Shown here piece by piece: positions 8,745-18,767 of a DNA stretch of 64,000 nt. Every line of letters begins with the position of its first letter. Position 1 is the first letter of the stretch. The stretch is from positions 1 through 64,000 of IMG/VR virus record IMGVR_UViG_3300006810_000046, one strand, 5' to 3'. Source of the DNA: a virus. A model generated the notes under the pieces. It saw nothing but the letters and a program-made list of their open reading frames with translations. It was not told where the DNA came from and made no database searches. The position numbers and the translations under genes were made by a program.

Positions 8745-8748
8745 TATT

Positions 8749-9414
8749 ATGGCCAGACTTTTTATAACACAAAGAGAGATGTCTTTTATCAACGACATCG
8801 CAAAAGAGATAGTTAAAGACGTTGTAGGTCAAAAGATATATTATTATTCTATTTCAGAAATTAAGACTCAAATACACGATATTTACGAAGAATCTCCTGA
8901 CAAGATATTTGATGACCCAATTGAAATAGACTGTATGGTTAAGTATCAAGAACAGGAAATAAGAACAAATCAGTTTGGATCTGAAGAGTTTTATAACATT
9001 GAGTGCTACATTCAGAAGAAAGATCTTTTAGATAAGGGAATCGAAGTAAATGAAGGTGACTTCTTTTCATACGGATCTGTTTTCTTTGAAGTTATAAAAT
9101 CACCTACATCATCTACAATTTACGGTCAAATAGAATACGGAAACTTTATAACAGTAACAGGAAAGCAGGCAAGAAAAAGACAGTTTGTTTCAAAAGTGTT
9201 TGGTCCTACATCACAAAAATATACAGACGAAGACGCCGTTCAAGATACATTTGTTCAGCAGCGCGGATTTGAAAAGAACAGGCTAGGAGAAACAGGTGAT
9301 GTTAGAGATCTAGTTAAAAAAGGTGTTCTTGAAAAGCCCATAACAGGACCCAAAGAAGTTTCTCCTCGCGGTGACAAAACAGGGGCGGGATCTTCTTTTT
9401 ATGATGAGGATTAA
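8749..9414 (+). CDS. Neck protein, gp14-like
   Basis: This 221-residue protein follows the gp13-like gene by 4 bp and precedes the gp15-like gene by 2 bp, so the three are translated as one block. It has a helical N-terminus, a central mixed region with a Y-Y-Y-S segment and a beta-hairpin-like stretch (EGDFFSYGSVFFEV near residue 105), and a charged, probably flexible C-terminus ending SFYDED. By order it corresponds to gp14, which with gp13 forms the head-closing neck. Direct sequence evidence is weak. Confidence 0.6.
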   Translation: MARLFITQREMSFINDIAKEIVKDVVGQKIYYYSISEIKTQIHDIYEESPDKIFDDPIEIDCMVKYQEQEIRTNQFGSEEFYNIECYIQKKDLLDKGIEVNEGDFFSYGSVFFEVIKSPTSSTIYGQIEYGNFITVTGKQARKRQFVSKVFGPTSQKYTDEDAVQDTFVQQRGFEKNRLGETGDVRDLVKKGVLEKPITGPKEVSPRGDKTGAGSSFYDED

Positions 9415-9416
9415 TT

Positions 9417-10601
9417 ATGAAAGGCGTAAGCAGTGGATTTGAAGGTTTAAACACAGAAGAAGAATACTCTATTCCTAACAATGGGATAGAGGATGTCGAC
9501 AGAGCTGTGTTTGAGCTGTTTGATAAGAGATTAAGCTTTGAAGTTTCAAACAAAGATAGAACTATTAAAGTCCCAGTTGTTTTTGCCTCTGGTGAAAGGT
9601 TTGCACTAACAAGAAGAAAAGAAGCATTACGTGATGATAACAACGCACTTATTTTACCAATTATATCAATTGTTAGAAAAAGCATAGACTTGTCACCAAC
9701 ACAAAGCCCTTATGGAACAGCAATTTCCAATAGAGATCAAGACCTTTATATAATTAAAAGAAGACTCGCAGAGGAGGATAGAGATTATCAAAATCTTATT
9801 AATAAATTAGGATTAAAAAATCAAGAAAACGTCTCTAAGCGCAAATATGTAAAAGGAGATGTATACCCTGGAAACATTCAAAATAAAAATAGTCAGGCAT
9901 CAAGAAGAAACGAAGGAAACTTGTCACTTTATAGAAACGAAATAGATCTTTCTTCAAGAATTGGTAGAAACATATACGAGATTATAACAATTCCTTATCC
10001 TGAGTTTTTTACTGTTGAATACGACGTAACGTTTTGGACTCAGTACGTAACTGAATCTAATCAAATGATTGAGCATCTTGTTTCAAAATTTGACGGGCAA
10101 GACAGGGGCTATAGAATATTTACAAATAAAGGATATGAGCACTTTGCTTATGTTTCAACCTCTGTTACAGCAAATGATAATTTTACAGAATATTCCTCAG
10201 AAGAAAGAATTATTAAGCATAATTTTACGGTTACAGTTCCTTCTTATCTTCTTGCTCCCGAGGTTGATGGCGTTAATACTCCTTTTAGAAGGTTTCTTTC
10301 ATCTCCTGAAATTAACTTTGAAATAAGTGAGTCAAAAACATCATCAATAAAACTTAAAGATGTAAACAACAATCAAGACAAGACAAATAAGTTTATATTA
10401 AGTGATGTTGATCTTTTGGATAGTGGTGGAAATCCTGATGAGGGTGTTGAGGATTCTGGAATTGAATTAATGTTTGAAGATATCGATCCTAAGACTGGTC
10501 AAGTAGTAAAAGAATATAGAAAAGTTTTATCTCGCAACAGAAGAAAAGGAGAAACAGTCTTGTCAGCAGACTTTTTAAGAAAAATAGAAGATATAAACTA
10601 A
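9417..10601 (+). CDS. Tail completion / sheath stabiliser, gp15-like
   Basis: This is a 394-residue protein. Residues about 195-225 (VEYDVTFWTQYVTESNQMIE) look like the core of the gp15 family that caps the proximal end of the tail and locks the last sheath ring. Its position between the gp14-like gene and two sheath genes agrees. The C-terminal 100 residues are acidic and appear to be an extension beyond the usual 270-residue T4 gp15. It is followed by a spacer with a sigma70-like TTGACT box before the sheath gene. Confidence 0.6.
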   Translation: MKGVSSGFEGLNTEEEYSIPNNGIEDVDRAVFELFDKRLSFEVSNKDRTIKVPVVFASGERFALTRRKEALRDDNNALILPIISIVRKSIDLSPTQSPYGTAISNRDQDLYIIKRRLAEEDRDYQNLINKLGLKNQENVSKRKYVKGDVYPGNIQNKNSQASRRNEGNLSLYRNEIDLSSRIGRNIYEIITIPYPEFFTVEYDVTFWTQYVTESNQMIEHLVSKFDGQDRGYRIFTNKGYEHFAYVSTSVTANDNFTEYSSEERIIKHNFTVTVPSYLLAPEVDGVNTPFRRFLSSPEINFEISESKTSSIKLKDVNNNQDKTNKFILSDVDLLDSGGNPDEGVEDSGIELMFEDIDPKTGQVVKEYRKVLSRNRRKGETVLSADFLRKIEDIN

Positions 10602-10625
10602 TATAGAAATTTGATGTTTTGACTG

Positions 10626-10633
10626 ATACTTAT
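10626..10633 (+). promoter_or_regulatory. Candidate late-promoter element ATACTTAT
   Basis: Octamer 42 bp before the first sheath gene. A TTGACT at 10619-10624 and a TATATAAT stretch near 10644-10651 lie around it, so a sigma70-like promoter is an alternative reading of the same spacer. Confidence 0.3.
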
Positions 10634-10667
10634 ATTAGAAAATATATATAATGATAGGAGACTATGT

Positions 10668-13600
10668 ATGGCTGAACAGACTTTTAAGTCCCCAGGTTTT
10701 TTTAATACTGAAACCGTAAAGGAAAGAGATCAAAACCTTGAACAAGCTATCACAACTGTACCTGCCGGGATTGTTGGATTTTCTGAGAAAGGTCCCGCAT
10801 TTGTACCTACAACAGTGCACAGTTATGAAAGTTTTGTTGAGATTTTTGGTGAAGCAAGACCAGAGTATCCGTCGACTTTGGCGGTAAAAAAATATTTAGA
10901 AAATAGAGACGCGTTAACTTTTGTTAGAGTTCTTGGTGCAGGAGCCAATACAATATCTTCACACTTTTTAGATACAGAAACATTTGGAACAGTTCAAAAC
11001 GGAGGTTTCATATTAACCTCATCAGGAGACCAGGACGATTCAGGAAAAAATGCTTTTGGAGAAGTACAGTTTATATGTGCTGAACATGATATTGCAACAG
11101 AAGAAGCCAATGGCTATCCTGTTTTTGCATCTAATAACACAACGTTATCCAGCGATGCTTTTCTTGTAAGAGGAATGCTAATGACAACGTCAGGTTCAAA
11201 ATTCACGCTAGTTGACTATAATGGAAGCTTTGATCCAGCCTCAAACAATGATTTTTCTGGATGTACATTTGGAAGGGACACAACAGACGAAATGTACGGA
11301 AAGTTTAAGCTTATTCTTACTTCAAGTGATAATTCACTAGGAACAGTTGATGGTTTCAAAGGTGCAAAAGTATTCTCTGCCTCTTTAAATCCGTCTGATG
11401 ATGCTTATATTGCAAAAGTCTTAAATACAGATCCTTCAAGATTTCAAGATGATAAACATTTGCTTTACGCTCATTTTCCTGTTGAAAATGAAATTGCTTC
11501 TATTCCAACAAATTCTAGCAATATAACAGACGGTAATGATATCGGTATTGGTCTACTAAGTGGTTCTGCTGGTATGTCAGCTGTTTCAGGAAAAGCGTTT
11601 TCTGAAATGTTTGGAAACTTTAAATCAAGATATCAAGCACCAAGAACTACATCTTTTATATCACAGCCTTTTGGAAATGTTGAATATGATTTGTTTCATT
11701 TTGAATGCATTGATGACGGATCTCACGCTAATAACTTGTTTAAGGTTTCAATTACAAACATTAGAAAACCCAAGGATTTTGAAGATCCTTATCCTACTTT
11801 TAATGTTGAATTACGTGTAAAAAGAGATTTAGACACTTCACCGCAAGTAATTGAAAGTTATGTAGGTTGCAATCTAAATCCAAATAGCGAAAACTTTATT
11901 GCTAGTAAAATAGGTGATATGAAGCTAGTTTACAATTTTGACACAACAGACCCAGCAGAAAGAAGACTTCTTGTAAAAGGAACATATCCTAATGTTTCAT
12001 CTAGAATAAGAGTGGTTCTATCTAACAGTATTATTAACGAGGACGCGCCTAAAGAAGCAGCTCCTTTTGGATTTAGAGGTTTGCCACTCATTAAGACTTT
12101 TGGTGAAGAGCCAAATAGAGAAAATCTAGACTTGGGACTACTAAATGGAGACTCTAGGTTTGTAAAGATAAACACCTCAGCTGGGCAAAAAGATGTTTTG
12201 TCAGGATCTATTCTTCCTCCTGTTCCTTTTAGGTTTAAGCTTACAATGGGCGAGGCGCTTTCATCACCTGGCTACACGGGTCACGGATCGATTAAAGAGT
12301 CAGCAATTAAAGATTTAAGATGGGGAATTCAATTTGAAAGGATTCCAAGAGAAGGAGAAATATCCAACCCAGTAAAAAGACCGAATGAGTCAATCATCTA
12401 TAACGATCTTCTTGATAATTATTCAAAGTTTCTTGGGATATCAGGATTAGATACACTTTTAACAGGTTCGGGTGCAGATGACTTTCACAGTAACAAGTTT
12501 ACACTGTCAAGAGTCGCACTAGGAAAACACATATTAACACCTGATCCCCAAACTGTTAGTGGATACACAGCACTACTAACAGGTTCAGCAAGGGATCTTA
12601 TGAGAGATTCTGCGTATATAAGAAATGCATCTCTTAATGCGGGTGACTATACTTTTAGAGATACATCATATAGCGGAACTAAAACAAGATTAACTCTTGC
12701 ATCACTTTATGCTCTAACATCTTCTGTTTACTTTAACAGACTCTCAGAATACGCTGGGTTTACTAATATGTTTTACGGCGGATTTGATGGTCTTAATATT
12801 TTAGACTCTGATATGGCAGTTATGAACGATAGAGCGTCATCAGCAGATGATGGAGGAAAAGGAAAGAATTCTCCAGATATTGGTCTAACTATGAACTTTG
12901 GGTCAGGAGAATCTAACTCAATTGTAAACTCATATAAAGAGGCAGTTAACCTCTTAACAGATCCAGCTCAATCAAGGATAAATGTGCTTTGTATTCCAGG
13001 CATCAGATCTGACGAGCTTCTTTCCCATGCCATTGAAAGGGTAGAAGAGTATTCAAAAGCAATATTGCTTATGGATGTTGCTCATGTTGATAAAAATAGT
13101 ATTCGAATTTATGAAGATTCAAAAAATCTAACGCATGTTAGAAATACTGTTGAAGACTTTGTAAGCAAAAACTATGACTCTTCCTATGCAGCTGCTTATT
13201 TTCCTGATATTGTAATGGAAGATAATGGAAAAAGATTCCAAGCACCAGCTTCAATTGCAGCGCTTGCAGCAATCGGATACAATGATAATACATCGTTTCC
13301 GTGGTTTGCTCCTGCTGGATTTAATCGAGGGGCGTTAGGGTTTGTAAATAGCACACGAGCAAGACTAAATAAAGAAGAAAGAGACATTGTATACGAAGGA
13401 AGAATTAATCCAATTGCTTCTTTTCCAAAGAGCGGTCATGTCATTTTTGGGCAAAAAACACTACAAAGAGCAAGAACTTCTTTGGATAGAGTAAATGTTA
13501 GAAGAATGCTACTTGAAGTTAAAAGAGTTGTCTCTGACGTTTCTATTGGTTTTATATTTGAAGCCAATACTCCTGAGGTTCGATCATCCTTTAAAAAGAG

Positions 13601-13799
13601 AATTGATGATCAATTGCTATCAGTTCAAGAAAATCAAGGAATTGATCAGTTTAAGGTGATTATGGACTCTACAAATAATACACAGGCGGATATTGATAAC
13701 AACGTTTTAAATGGAAGAATTGTTTTGGTGCCTACTAGAACCATCGAGTTTATTTCAATTGATTTTGTTATTTCTAATTCAGGTGTCGATTTTATCTAA
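10668..13799 (+). CDS. Tail sheath protein 1, gp18-like
   Basis: This 1043-residue contractile sheath subunit polymerises around the tail tube. The N-terminus (SPGFFNTE, then AGIVGFSEKGPAFVP at about residues 33-47) and the C-terminal 250 residues (WFAPAGFNRG, FGQKTLQRA, LDRVNVRRMLLE and a closing TRTIEFISIDFVI strand) are the conserved sheath core. The middle is variable, as in other sheaths, and makes it much longer than T4 gp18 (659 residues). It is followed after 26 bp by a paralogue with the same termini. Expression follows its own spacer rather than direct coupling to gp15. Confidence 0.93.
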   Translation: MAEQTFKSPGFFNTETVKERDQNLEQAITTVPAGIVGFSEKGPAFVPTTVHSYESFVEIFGEARPEYPSTLAVKKYLENRDALTFVRVLGAGANTISSHFLDTETFGTVQNGGFILTSSGDQDDSGKNAFGEVQFICAEHDIATEEANGYPVFASNNTTLSSDAFLVRGMLMTTSGSKFTLVDYNGSFDPASNNDFSGCTFGRDTTDEMYGKFKLILTSSDNSLGTVDGFKGAKVFSASLNPSDDAYIAKVLNTDPSRFQDDKHLLYAHFPVENEIASIPTNSSNITDGNDIGIGLLSGSAGMSAVSGKAFSEMFGNFKSRYQAPRTTSFISQPFGNVEYDLFHFECIDDGSHANNLFKVSITNIRKPKDFEDPYPTFNVELRVKRDLDTSPQVIESYVGCNLNPNSENFIASKIGDMKLVYNFDTTDPAERRLLVKGTYPNVSSRIRVVLSNSIINEDAPKEAAPFGFRGLPLIKTFGEEPNRENLDLGLLNGDSRFVKINTSAGQKDVLSGSILPPVPFRFKLTMGEALSSPGYTGHGSIKESAIKDLRWGIQFERIPREGEISNPVKRPNESIIYNDLLDNYSKFLGISGLDTLLTGSGADDFHSNKFTLSRVALGKHILTPDPQTVSGYTALLTGSARDLMRDSAYIRNASLNAGDYTFRDTSYSGTKTRLTLASLYALTSSVYFNRLSEYAGFTNMFYGGFDGLNILDSDMAVMNDRASSADDGGKGKNSPDIGLTMNFGSGESNSIVNSYKEAVNLLTDPAQSRINVLCIPGIRSDELLSHAIERVEEYSKAILLMDVAHVDKNSIRIYEDSKNLTHVRNTVEDFVSKNYDSSYAAAYFPDIVMEDNGKRFQAPASIAALAAIGYNDNTSFPWFAPAGFNRGALGFVNSTRARLNKEERDIVYEGRINPIASFPKSGHVIFGQKTLQRARTSLDRVNVRRMLLEVKRVVSDVSIGFIFEANTPEVRSSFKKRIDDQLLSVQENQGIDQFKVIMDSTNNTQADIDNNVLNGRIVLVPTRTIEFISIDFVISNSGVDFI

Positions 13800-13825
13800 T
13801 ATATATTCAAAACGAGGAAGTTTAA

Positions 13826-16800
13826 ATGAGTGAGAAAATTACAAGACTTAGTGCAGGTGTAAAAGCCAATGAAATTGACCTTTCAGCAGTTACAGCACCT
13901 CCCCCAGTTACCCCTGAAGGTGTTCCTGCCGGAGTTATTGGAACAGCTAAAAGTGGACCTGCTTTTGTTCCTGTGACTGTTCCAAATAGTTCTGAACTGA
14001 TTAGTATATTTGGAGATTCAAAAGGCGATGAATTTGGGCCTATAGCTCTAAGAGAGTGGCTTAAAAATTCGTCAGCAGGTACATATATTAGAGTTTTAGG
14101 CGCAGGAGACGGAAAAGAAAAAGCAGGAGACGGAATTGTTACTAATGCTGGATTTGTCGTAGGGGATAAACAAGTACAGGCAGATGGTGATATCGGAAAC
14201 AACCCATATGCAAATGGTTCAACGCCTATTCAAACAACTTCCAGAACATATTTTGTTGGAACACTCATGTCTGAATCTCTTGGCTCTACGTATTTATCAG
14301 ATGCAGGAATACAAAACAAAAGTTCAAATGGCTATGCTTCTTTAACTAATGCAATTCAGCTAAGTGGTCTACCTACAACAGTTGAAGTTATTGATATAAC
14401 AATACCGACTGGTTACGGAGATGACGCAGGAAAAACTTTTAATCTTAGAATTGTAGGTGCCGGGACAATTGGTACTCCTGGCGCAAATGAAATCTTAATT
14501 CAGGCAGATACAAATGCTGCAACAACAGTTGATAATATTGTTTTAGCATTTAATGGAACATCTGATACGGCAAAAGTTAAATATGGATCCAATGTTGCAG
14601 ATGGAGAAACTAACGGAATTGATTCAATAACAGCAACAGACGCTGGTGATAATGTGACGCTGACAGCTGACATTGCTGGTGAACTAGGAAACAGTATTGC
14701 TCTTGTAGAAAACGGTAGTTCATTTGTTGTAGTTTCTTTATTAGCAGGATCTTTATCTGGTGGATTTGACGGTGGTCCTGCTGTCCCAATTCTTAGAGGC
14801 ATTGTTTTTGCCCCTCAAGGAATAAATCTGAAAATAAAATCAGATGCTAGTTTTAGTACAGCTGGACTTGCAACAAATCCTACTGCTACTGCTGATGCTA
14901 CAATTGCAGGTCCAGTTGGTTGCTCAACCGGTTCCGTTGAAAACGGGCATCAATCAACACTTTTCTTAAACGGATTAAAAAGCGATGATGCAAACGAAAG
15001 AGCGATTCAGTTTTCATTTGATCCTGACTCTCCTCAATATCTTTCAAATGTTTTAAACACAGATCCTTTAAAAATAGAAGAAAAAGGACACTACCTTTAT
15101 GCAGATTTTCCTGTCTATAGATCACAGGCAGTGGCAACAGGAAGTGGATGCCTAGTTCCAGGAGGTTACTCTTTAACAGGCGAGCCTATTGCATTTTTGC
15201 TAACCGGCTCAAATAGCAGAGCTGCAGGATCAGAAACGCAACCTGATTTTGAAACATTTTCAAATAGATACCAAACAGCTTTTTCTCCTATGTTTATATC
15301 TCAAAAGAGCATGGGAACAAGACAAAATCTTTTTAGAGTTACAGCGCTTTCTGATGGGTTGGGTCCTTCAACTCAGTTTAAAGTTTGCATACAAAACATT
15401 AAGCCTTCAACAGATCCACAATATGAATATCCTTCATTTGATTTAGTTGTAAGAGACTTTAATGATACAGACATCAACCCAGTTGTTCTTGAGTCATTTT
15501 CTAATCTAAAGCTTGATCCTAACTCTGATCGCTATATATGTAGAGTAATAGGAGACCAAAAGATTAGATTTAACTTTGACGAAGCAAATGAATCTCAGTC
15601 AATTGTAGTTGAAGGAGAATACTCCAATAGAAGTAAATACATTAGAATCGAACCTAGTGATAAACTTAAGGCTGGAGAAATAACTGCTAATGCCGCACCG
15701 TTTGGTTTTAGAGGTCATTATCACTTGCAAACATCAGGATCTGCACTTTCATTACCTGATGAAAGAAACAATGCAGGTGTTATTGCTTCTGGCTCTATTG
15801 GAGACTATATTGTTCAACCACCTATTCCAATGATTCAAAAGCTAACAGTTGGAGCTGGCTCTGCAGCTAAACTAAACACAAGTATTTATTGGGGACCTCA
15901 ATTTACAAAAGTACAGTCTGTTTCTGATCCCAATAAGTCTTTTGTTAATGTTAATTCAATTTACAACTTTACAAAATACTTTGGAGACTTTAGAGAAGGG
16001 TTAGCAAATATGTGGGTAGGTGATAACGAAGGAGCAGCAAACAATGACAATCTTGGTTTAGTTGACGCTGATCTTTTTAATCACAACATGTTTGCACTCG
16101 ACAAGATTAAAATTGTAACAGGATCAGATCAAATTGCAGATCCAAGAAAATGGAGTGAAGCTGTTTATGTTAGAAACGGATCTATTACTAATGATCCTAA
16201 TTCTGCAGAAAAGACAAGAGAGATTCAACTTAAAGACTTTGGAAAAACTGCTAATAGAAAATACGGTAAGTTTACATGCTTCTTGCAGGGTGGTTTTGAC
16301 GGAGTTAATATCTTTGATGAAGAGAAATCAAAACTTTCAGATGTAGCAGCTCATAGAGAGTTTTCTAATGAGTCAACCCAGGGTGGTGTAAACGGTCCTA
16401 CCGTTGCATCCTACAGAAAGGCTATTGATATTATGGCAACTGATACTGATGTTGATATTCAACTATTGGCAATACCTGGGCAAAGAAACCAAGGTGTAAC
16501 TGACTATGCAATATCAGCAGTTGAATCAAGATTTGATTCAATGTACATTATGGACCTTGAGCAAAAAGACGAGTCAGACGCAGTTGTTACAGGTTCTTTA
16601 CAAAAAGTAAATATTGCAAATACAATATCGGGCCTTAAAAATAGAGGGGCTAATACTTCTTTTGCTGCAACTTATTTCCCTGACGTTATAATCAGACACC
16701 CAGACAGAGCTACCAATTTAACGGTTCCACCTAGCGTCGTAGCATTAGGTGCATTTTCAAAAAATGATACACTAGGTCAGCCCTGGTTTGCTCCTGCAGG

Positions 16801-17278
16801 TTTCAATAGAACAACTCTATCAAATGTTATAGAAAGTACAATGGTTTTAAAACAGGAGAATCTTGATTCTTTATATGACACAAAGATAAATCCAATAACA
16901 GCTTTCTCAGGCACAAGTCTTGTTATATGGGGTCAAAAGACATTACAGCAGGCAGCTAATGCTCTGGATCGCATTAATGTGAGAAGGCTTTTAATAGAAA
17001 TCAGAAGACTTATTAGAGATGCATCAAACCAGATTATCTTTGAGCCAAACAGGGAAGAAACACTTGTTAAGTTTAGAAACTTAGTCAACCCAATTTTGCA
17101 AAATGTTCAAGAAAACCAAGGTTTAACAAGGTACAAGGTTGTTATTGATACAACTACTACAACTCAGGCAGATGTTGAAAACAATACAATTAGAGGGAAG
17201 ATCATACTTCAACCTACGAAAACAATTGAATTTGTTGCACTTGATTTTGTTGTTACAAATAACGGAACTGAAATTTAA
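13826..17278 (+). CDS. Tail sheath protein 2, gp18-like paralogue
   Basis: This 1150-residue sheath protein has the same conserved ends as its upstream neighbour: AGVIGTAKSGPAFVPV near residue 35, then WFAPAGFNRT, WGQKTLQQA, LDRINVRRLLIE and a final TKTIEFVALDFVV strand. The two are clearly homologous but diverged over most of their length. This copy has an extra domain at about residues 150-320 (rich in Gly, Ala, Thr, Asp) that looks like an inserted Ig- or decoration-type module. Two sheath genes could form a mixed sheath or serve alternative rings. GAGG precedes the ATG. Confidence 0.92.
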   Translation: MSEKITRLSAGVKANEIDLSAVTAPPPVTPEGVPAGVIGTAKSGPAFVPVTVPNSSELISIFGDSKGDEFGPIALREWLKNSSAGTYIRVLGAGDGKEKAGDGIVTNAGFVVGDKQVQADGDIGNNPYANGSTPIQTTSRTYFVGTLMSESLGSTYLSDAGIQNKSSNGYASLTNAIQLSGLPTTVEVIDITIPTGYGDDAGKTFNLRIVGAGTIGTPGANEILIQADTNAATTVDNIVLAFNGTSDTAKVKYGSNVADGETNGIDSITATDAGDNVTLTADIAGELGNSIALVENGSSFVVVSLLAGSLSGGFDGGPAVPILRGIVFAPQGINLKIKSDASFSTAGLATNPTATADATIAGPVGCSTGSVENGHQSTLFLNGLKSDDANERAIQFSFDPDSPQYLSNVLNTDPLKIEEKGHYLYADFPVYRSQAVATGSGCLVPGGYSLTGEPIAFLLTGSNSRAAGSETQPDFETFSNRYQTAFSPMFISQKSMGTRQNLFRVTALSDGLGPSTQFKVCIQNIKPSTDPQYEYPSFDLVVRDFNDTDINPVVLESFSNLKLDPNSDRYICRVIGDQKIRFNFDEANESQSIVVEGEYSNRSKYIRIEPSDKLKAGEITANAAPFGFRGHYHLQTSGSALSLPDERNNAGVIASGSIGDYIVQPPIPMIQKLTVGAGSAAKLNTSIYWGPQFTKVQSVSDPNKSFVNVNSIYNFTKYFGDFREGLANMWVGDNEGAANNDNLGLVDADLFNHNMFALDKIKIVTGSDQIADPRKWSEAVYVRNGSITNDPNSAEKTREIQLKDFGKTANRKYGKFTCFLQGGFDGVNIFDEEKSKLSDVAAHREFSNESTQGGVNGPTVASYRKAIDIMATDTDVDIQLLAIPGQRNQGVTDYAISAVESRFDSMYIMDLEQKDESDAVVTGSLQKVNIANTISGLKNRGANTSFAATYFPDVIIRHPDRATNLTVPPSVVALGAFSKNDTLGQPWFAPAGFNRTTLSNVIESTMVLKQENLDSLYDTKINPITAFSGTSLVIWGQKTLQQAANALDRINVRRLLIEIRRLIRDASNQIIFEPNREETLVKFRNLVNPILQNVQENQGLTRYKVVIDTTTTTQADVENNTIRGKIILQPTKTIEFVALDFVVTNNGTEI

Positions 17279-17298
17279 AAGAAAATCTTTAGAAGCTT

Positions 17299-17306
17299 AT
17301 ACTTAT
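17299..17306 (+). promoter_or_regulatory. Candidate late-promoter element ATACTTAT
   Basis: Octamer 35 bp before the tail tube gene, in a 55-bp spacer that ends in the strong CGGAGGATAA ribosome binding site. Confidence 0.3.
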
Positions 17307-17333
17307 TAATGTAAACAATTATCGGAGGATAAA

Positions 17334-17825
17334 ATGGCTGAGACGCTTTCAGTGGTAGATATGCTACCAAACAAATTTGAACCAAAAAGACAATATAGAT
17401 GGGTTTTCTCTATTGAAGGTATTGATGCCTTTTTAATGAAATCTGCAAGTAGGCCTTCATATACCATTGGTGAAACAACAATTAACTTTATTAATTCAAA
17501 AAGATACCTTGCAGGAAAGTTGACATTTGGTAATATTTCTGTTAACCTTCATGACCCCATTGCACCTTCTGGTGCGCAACAGGTAATGGAGTGGATTAGA
17601 ACTCATGCTGAGTCTGTTTCAGGTAGAACAGGATACGCTGATTTTTATAAAAGAGATTGTCAAATTAAAATGCTAGACCCAGTTGGTACTGTTGTTGAGT
17701 TGTGGGACATCAAGGGTGCATTTATCACTTCAGCAAACTTTGGATCGCTTTCTTATGACGATGATGCATCACCTATGGGAATTGACTTAACACTTCGTTT
17801 TGATAACTGCGTACTTCAATATTAA
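17334..17825 (+). CDS. Tail tube protein, gp19-like
   Basis: The 163-residue length equals that of T4 gp19. The sequence starts with a short helix (LSVVDMLPNKFEPKRQYRW), continues with beta strands and has the SASRPSYTIGETTINFINSKRYLAG segment expected for the tube fold shared by gp19, Hcp and related proteins. It stacks as hexamers inside the sheath to make the DNA channel. It directly follows the sheath genes and has the CGGAGGATAA ribosome binding site also used by the capsid and fibre genes, consistent with high copy number. Confidence 0.93.
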   Translation: MAETLSVVDMLPNKFEPKRQYRWVFSIEGIDAFLMKSASRPSYTIGETTINFINSKRYLAGKLTFGNISVNLHDPIAPSGAQQVMEWIRTHAESVSGRTGYADFYKRDCQIKMLDPVGTVVELWDIKGAFITSANFGSLSYDDDASPMGIDLTLRFDNCVLQY

Positions 17826-17878
17826 TTTTACACTATGCTTTAATTTGTTATTGTTAATAATAAACCCACTGGAGACGT

Positions 17879-18733
17879 ATGAGAGAGTCTAATAAAATAT
17901 TTTCACAAGGCATTAATAGTAACGAAGTTCAATCTCAAAATGTAAGAGATGTTTCTAAAGAAGATTTTGGATGGGAAGTACCTGTTGAATTAGTACCAGT
18001 ACCGTCTGAAGGTCTTGTTTACAGTAGAGAATCAGGTCTTTTTGGTGTAAAAGGGCTTGAGATTAAATCAATGACTGCTAGAGAAGAAGACATTTTAACA
18101 AGTAGAGCTCTTATCAAGAAAGGAACTGTTATCTCTGAGCTTGTTAGGGCATGTCTTATTAATAAAAATGTAGATGTAAGAAATATGCTGGTAGGTGACC
18201 GTGATGCTTTGATGGTATCAATTAGAATCACAGGTTATGGATCTTCATATAATGCATCAGTTGATTGCCCGTCATGCGGTACTTCTCATAAAGATCATGA
18301 ATTTGATCTTTCTGAGCTGGCAATTAAAAGATTAGAATTAAATCCTGTTTCAGAGGGTGTCAACGAGTTTGAATTTGATTTACCTGTTTCTAAAAAGAAG
18401 GTGACATTTAAATTTCTAACAGTTAATGACGATGATACAATGAATACAGAGAGAGAGCGTAAGCAACAACTGTTTGGAAGTGATTATATTGCTGGCACTG
18501 TAACAGAGGCACTTAATGCTCACATCGTTTCTGTTGACGGAATCAGAGACAGGTCCAAAATATCAATGTTTGTTAACAAAATGCCAGCATTGGACTCAGC
18601 AAAATTAAGAAAATACATTGCTGAAAACAAACCTGGGTTGGATATGTCAGCACAGTTAAGGTGTCAAAATTGCAATTCTACAAATCGAATAGACTTACCA
18701 CTCGGGATCTCTTTTTTTTGGCCTGCCCTATAA
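17879..18733 (+). CDS. Baseplate hub assembly protein, gp26-like, with zinc-ribbon Cys pairs
   Basis: This 284-residue protein fits the T4_baseplate family (gp26/gp51 type): after an S-E-G-L-V-Y turn it has the typical KSMTAREEDILTSRALIKKG block at about residues 61-80. Two Cys pairs, C-P-S-C (near residue 129) and C-Q-N-C (near 262), could form a split zinc ribbon. It helps assemble the baseplate hub before tube polymerisation and lies, as usual, between tube and tape-measure genes. The reading frame ends just after a run of eight T (18712-18719), and the next ORF, in another frame, seems to begin inside that run, so a frameshifted longer product is possible. Confidence 0.8.
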   Translation: MRESNKIFSQGINSNEVQSQNVRDVSKEDFGWEVPVELVPVPSEGLVYSRESGLFGVKGLEIKSMTAREEDILTSRALIKKGTVISELVRACLINKNVDVRNMLVGDRDALMVSIRITGYGSSYNASVDCPSCGTSHKDHEFDLSELAIKRLELNPVSEGVNEFEFDLPVSKKKVTFKFLTVNDDDTMNTERERKQQLFGSDYIAGTVTEALNAHIVSVDGIRDRSKISMFVNKMPALDSAKLRKYIAENKPGLDMSAQLRCQNCNSTNRIDLPLGISFFWPAL

Positions 18734-18767
18734 TTACAAAGAGATAACACTAGAATATTTCTACTTT

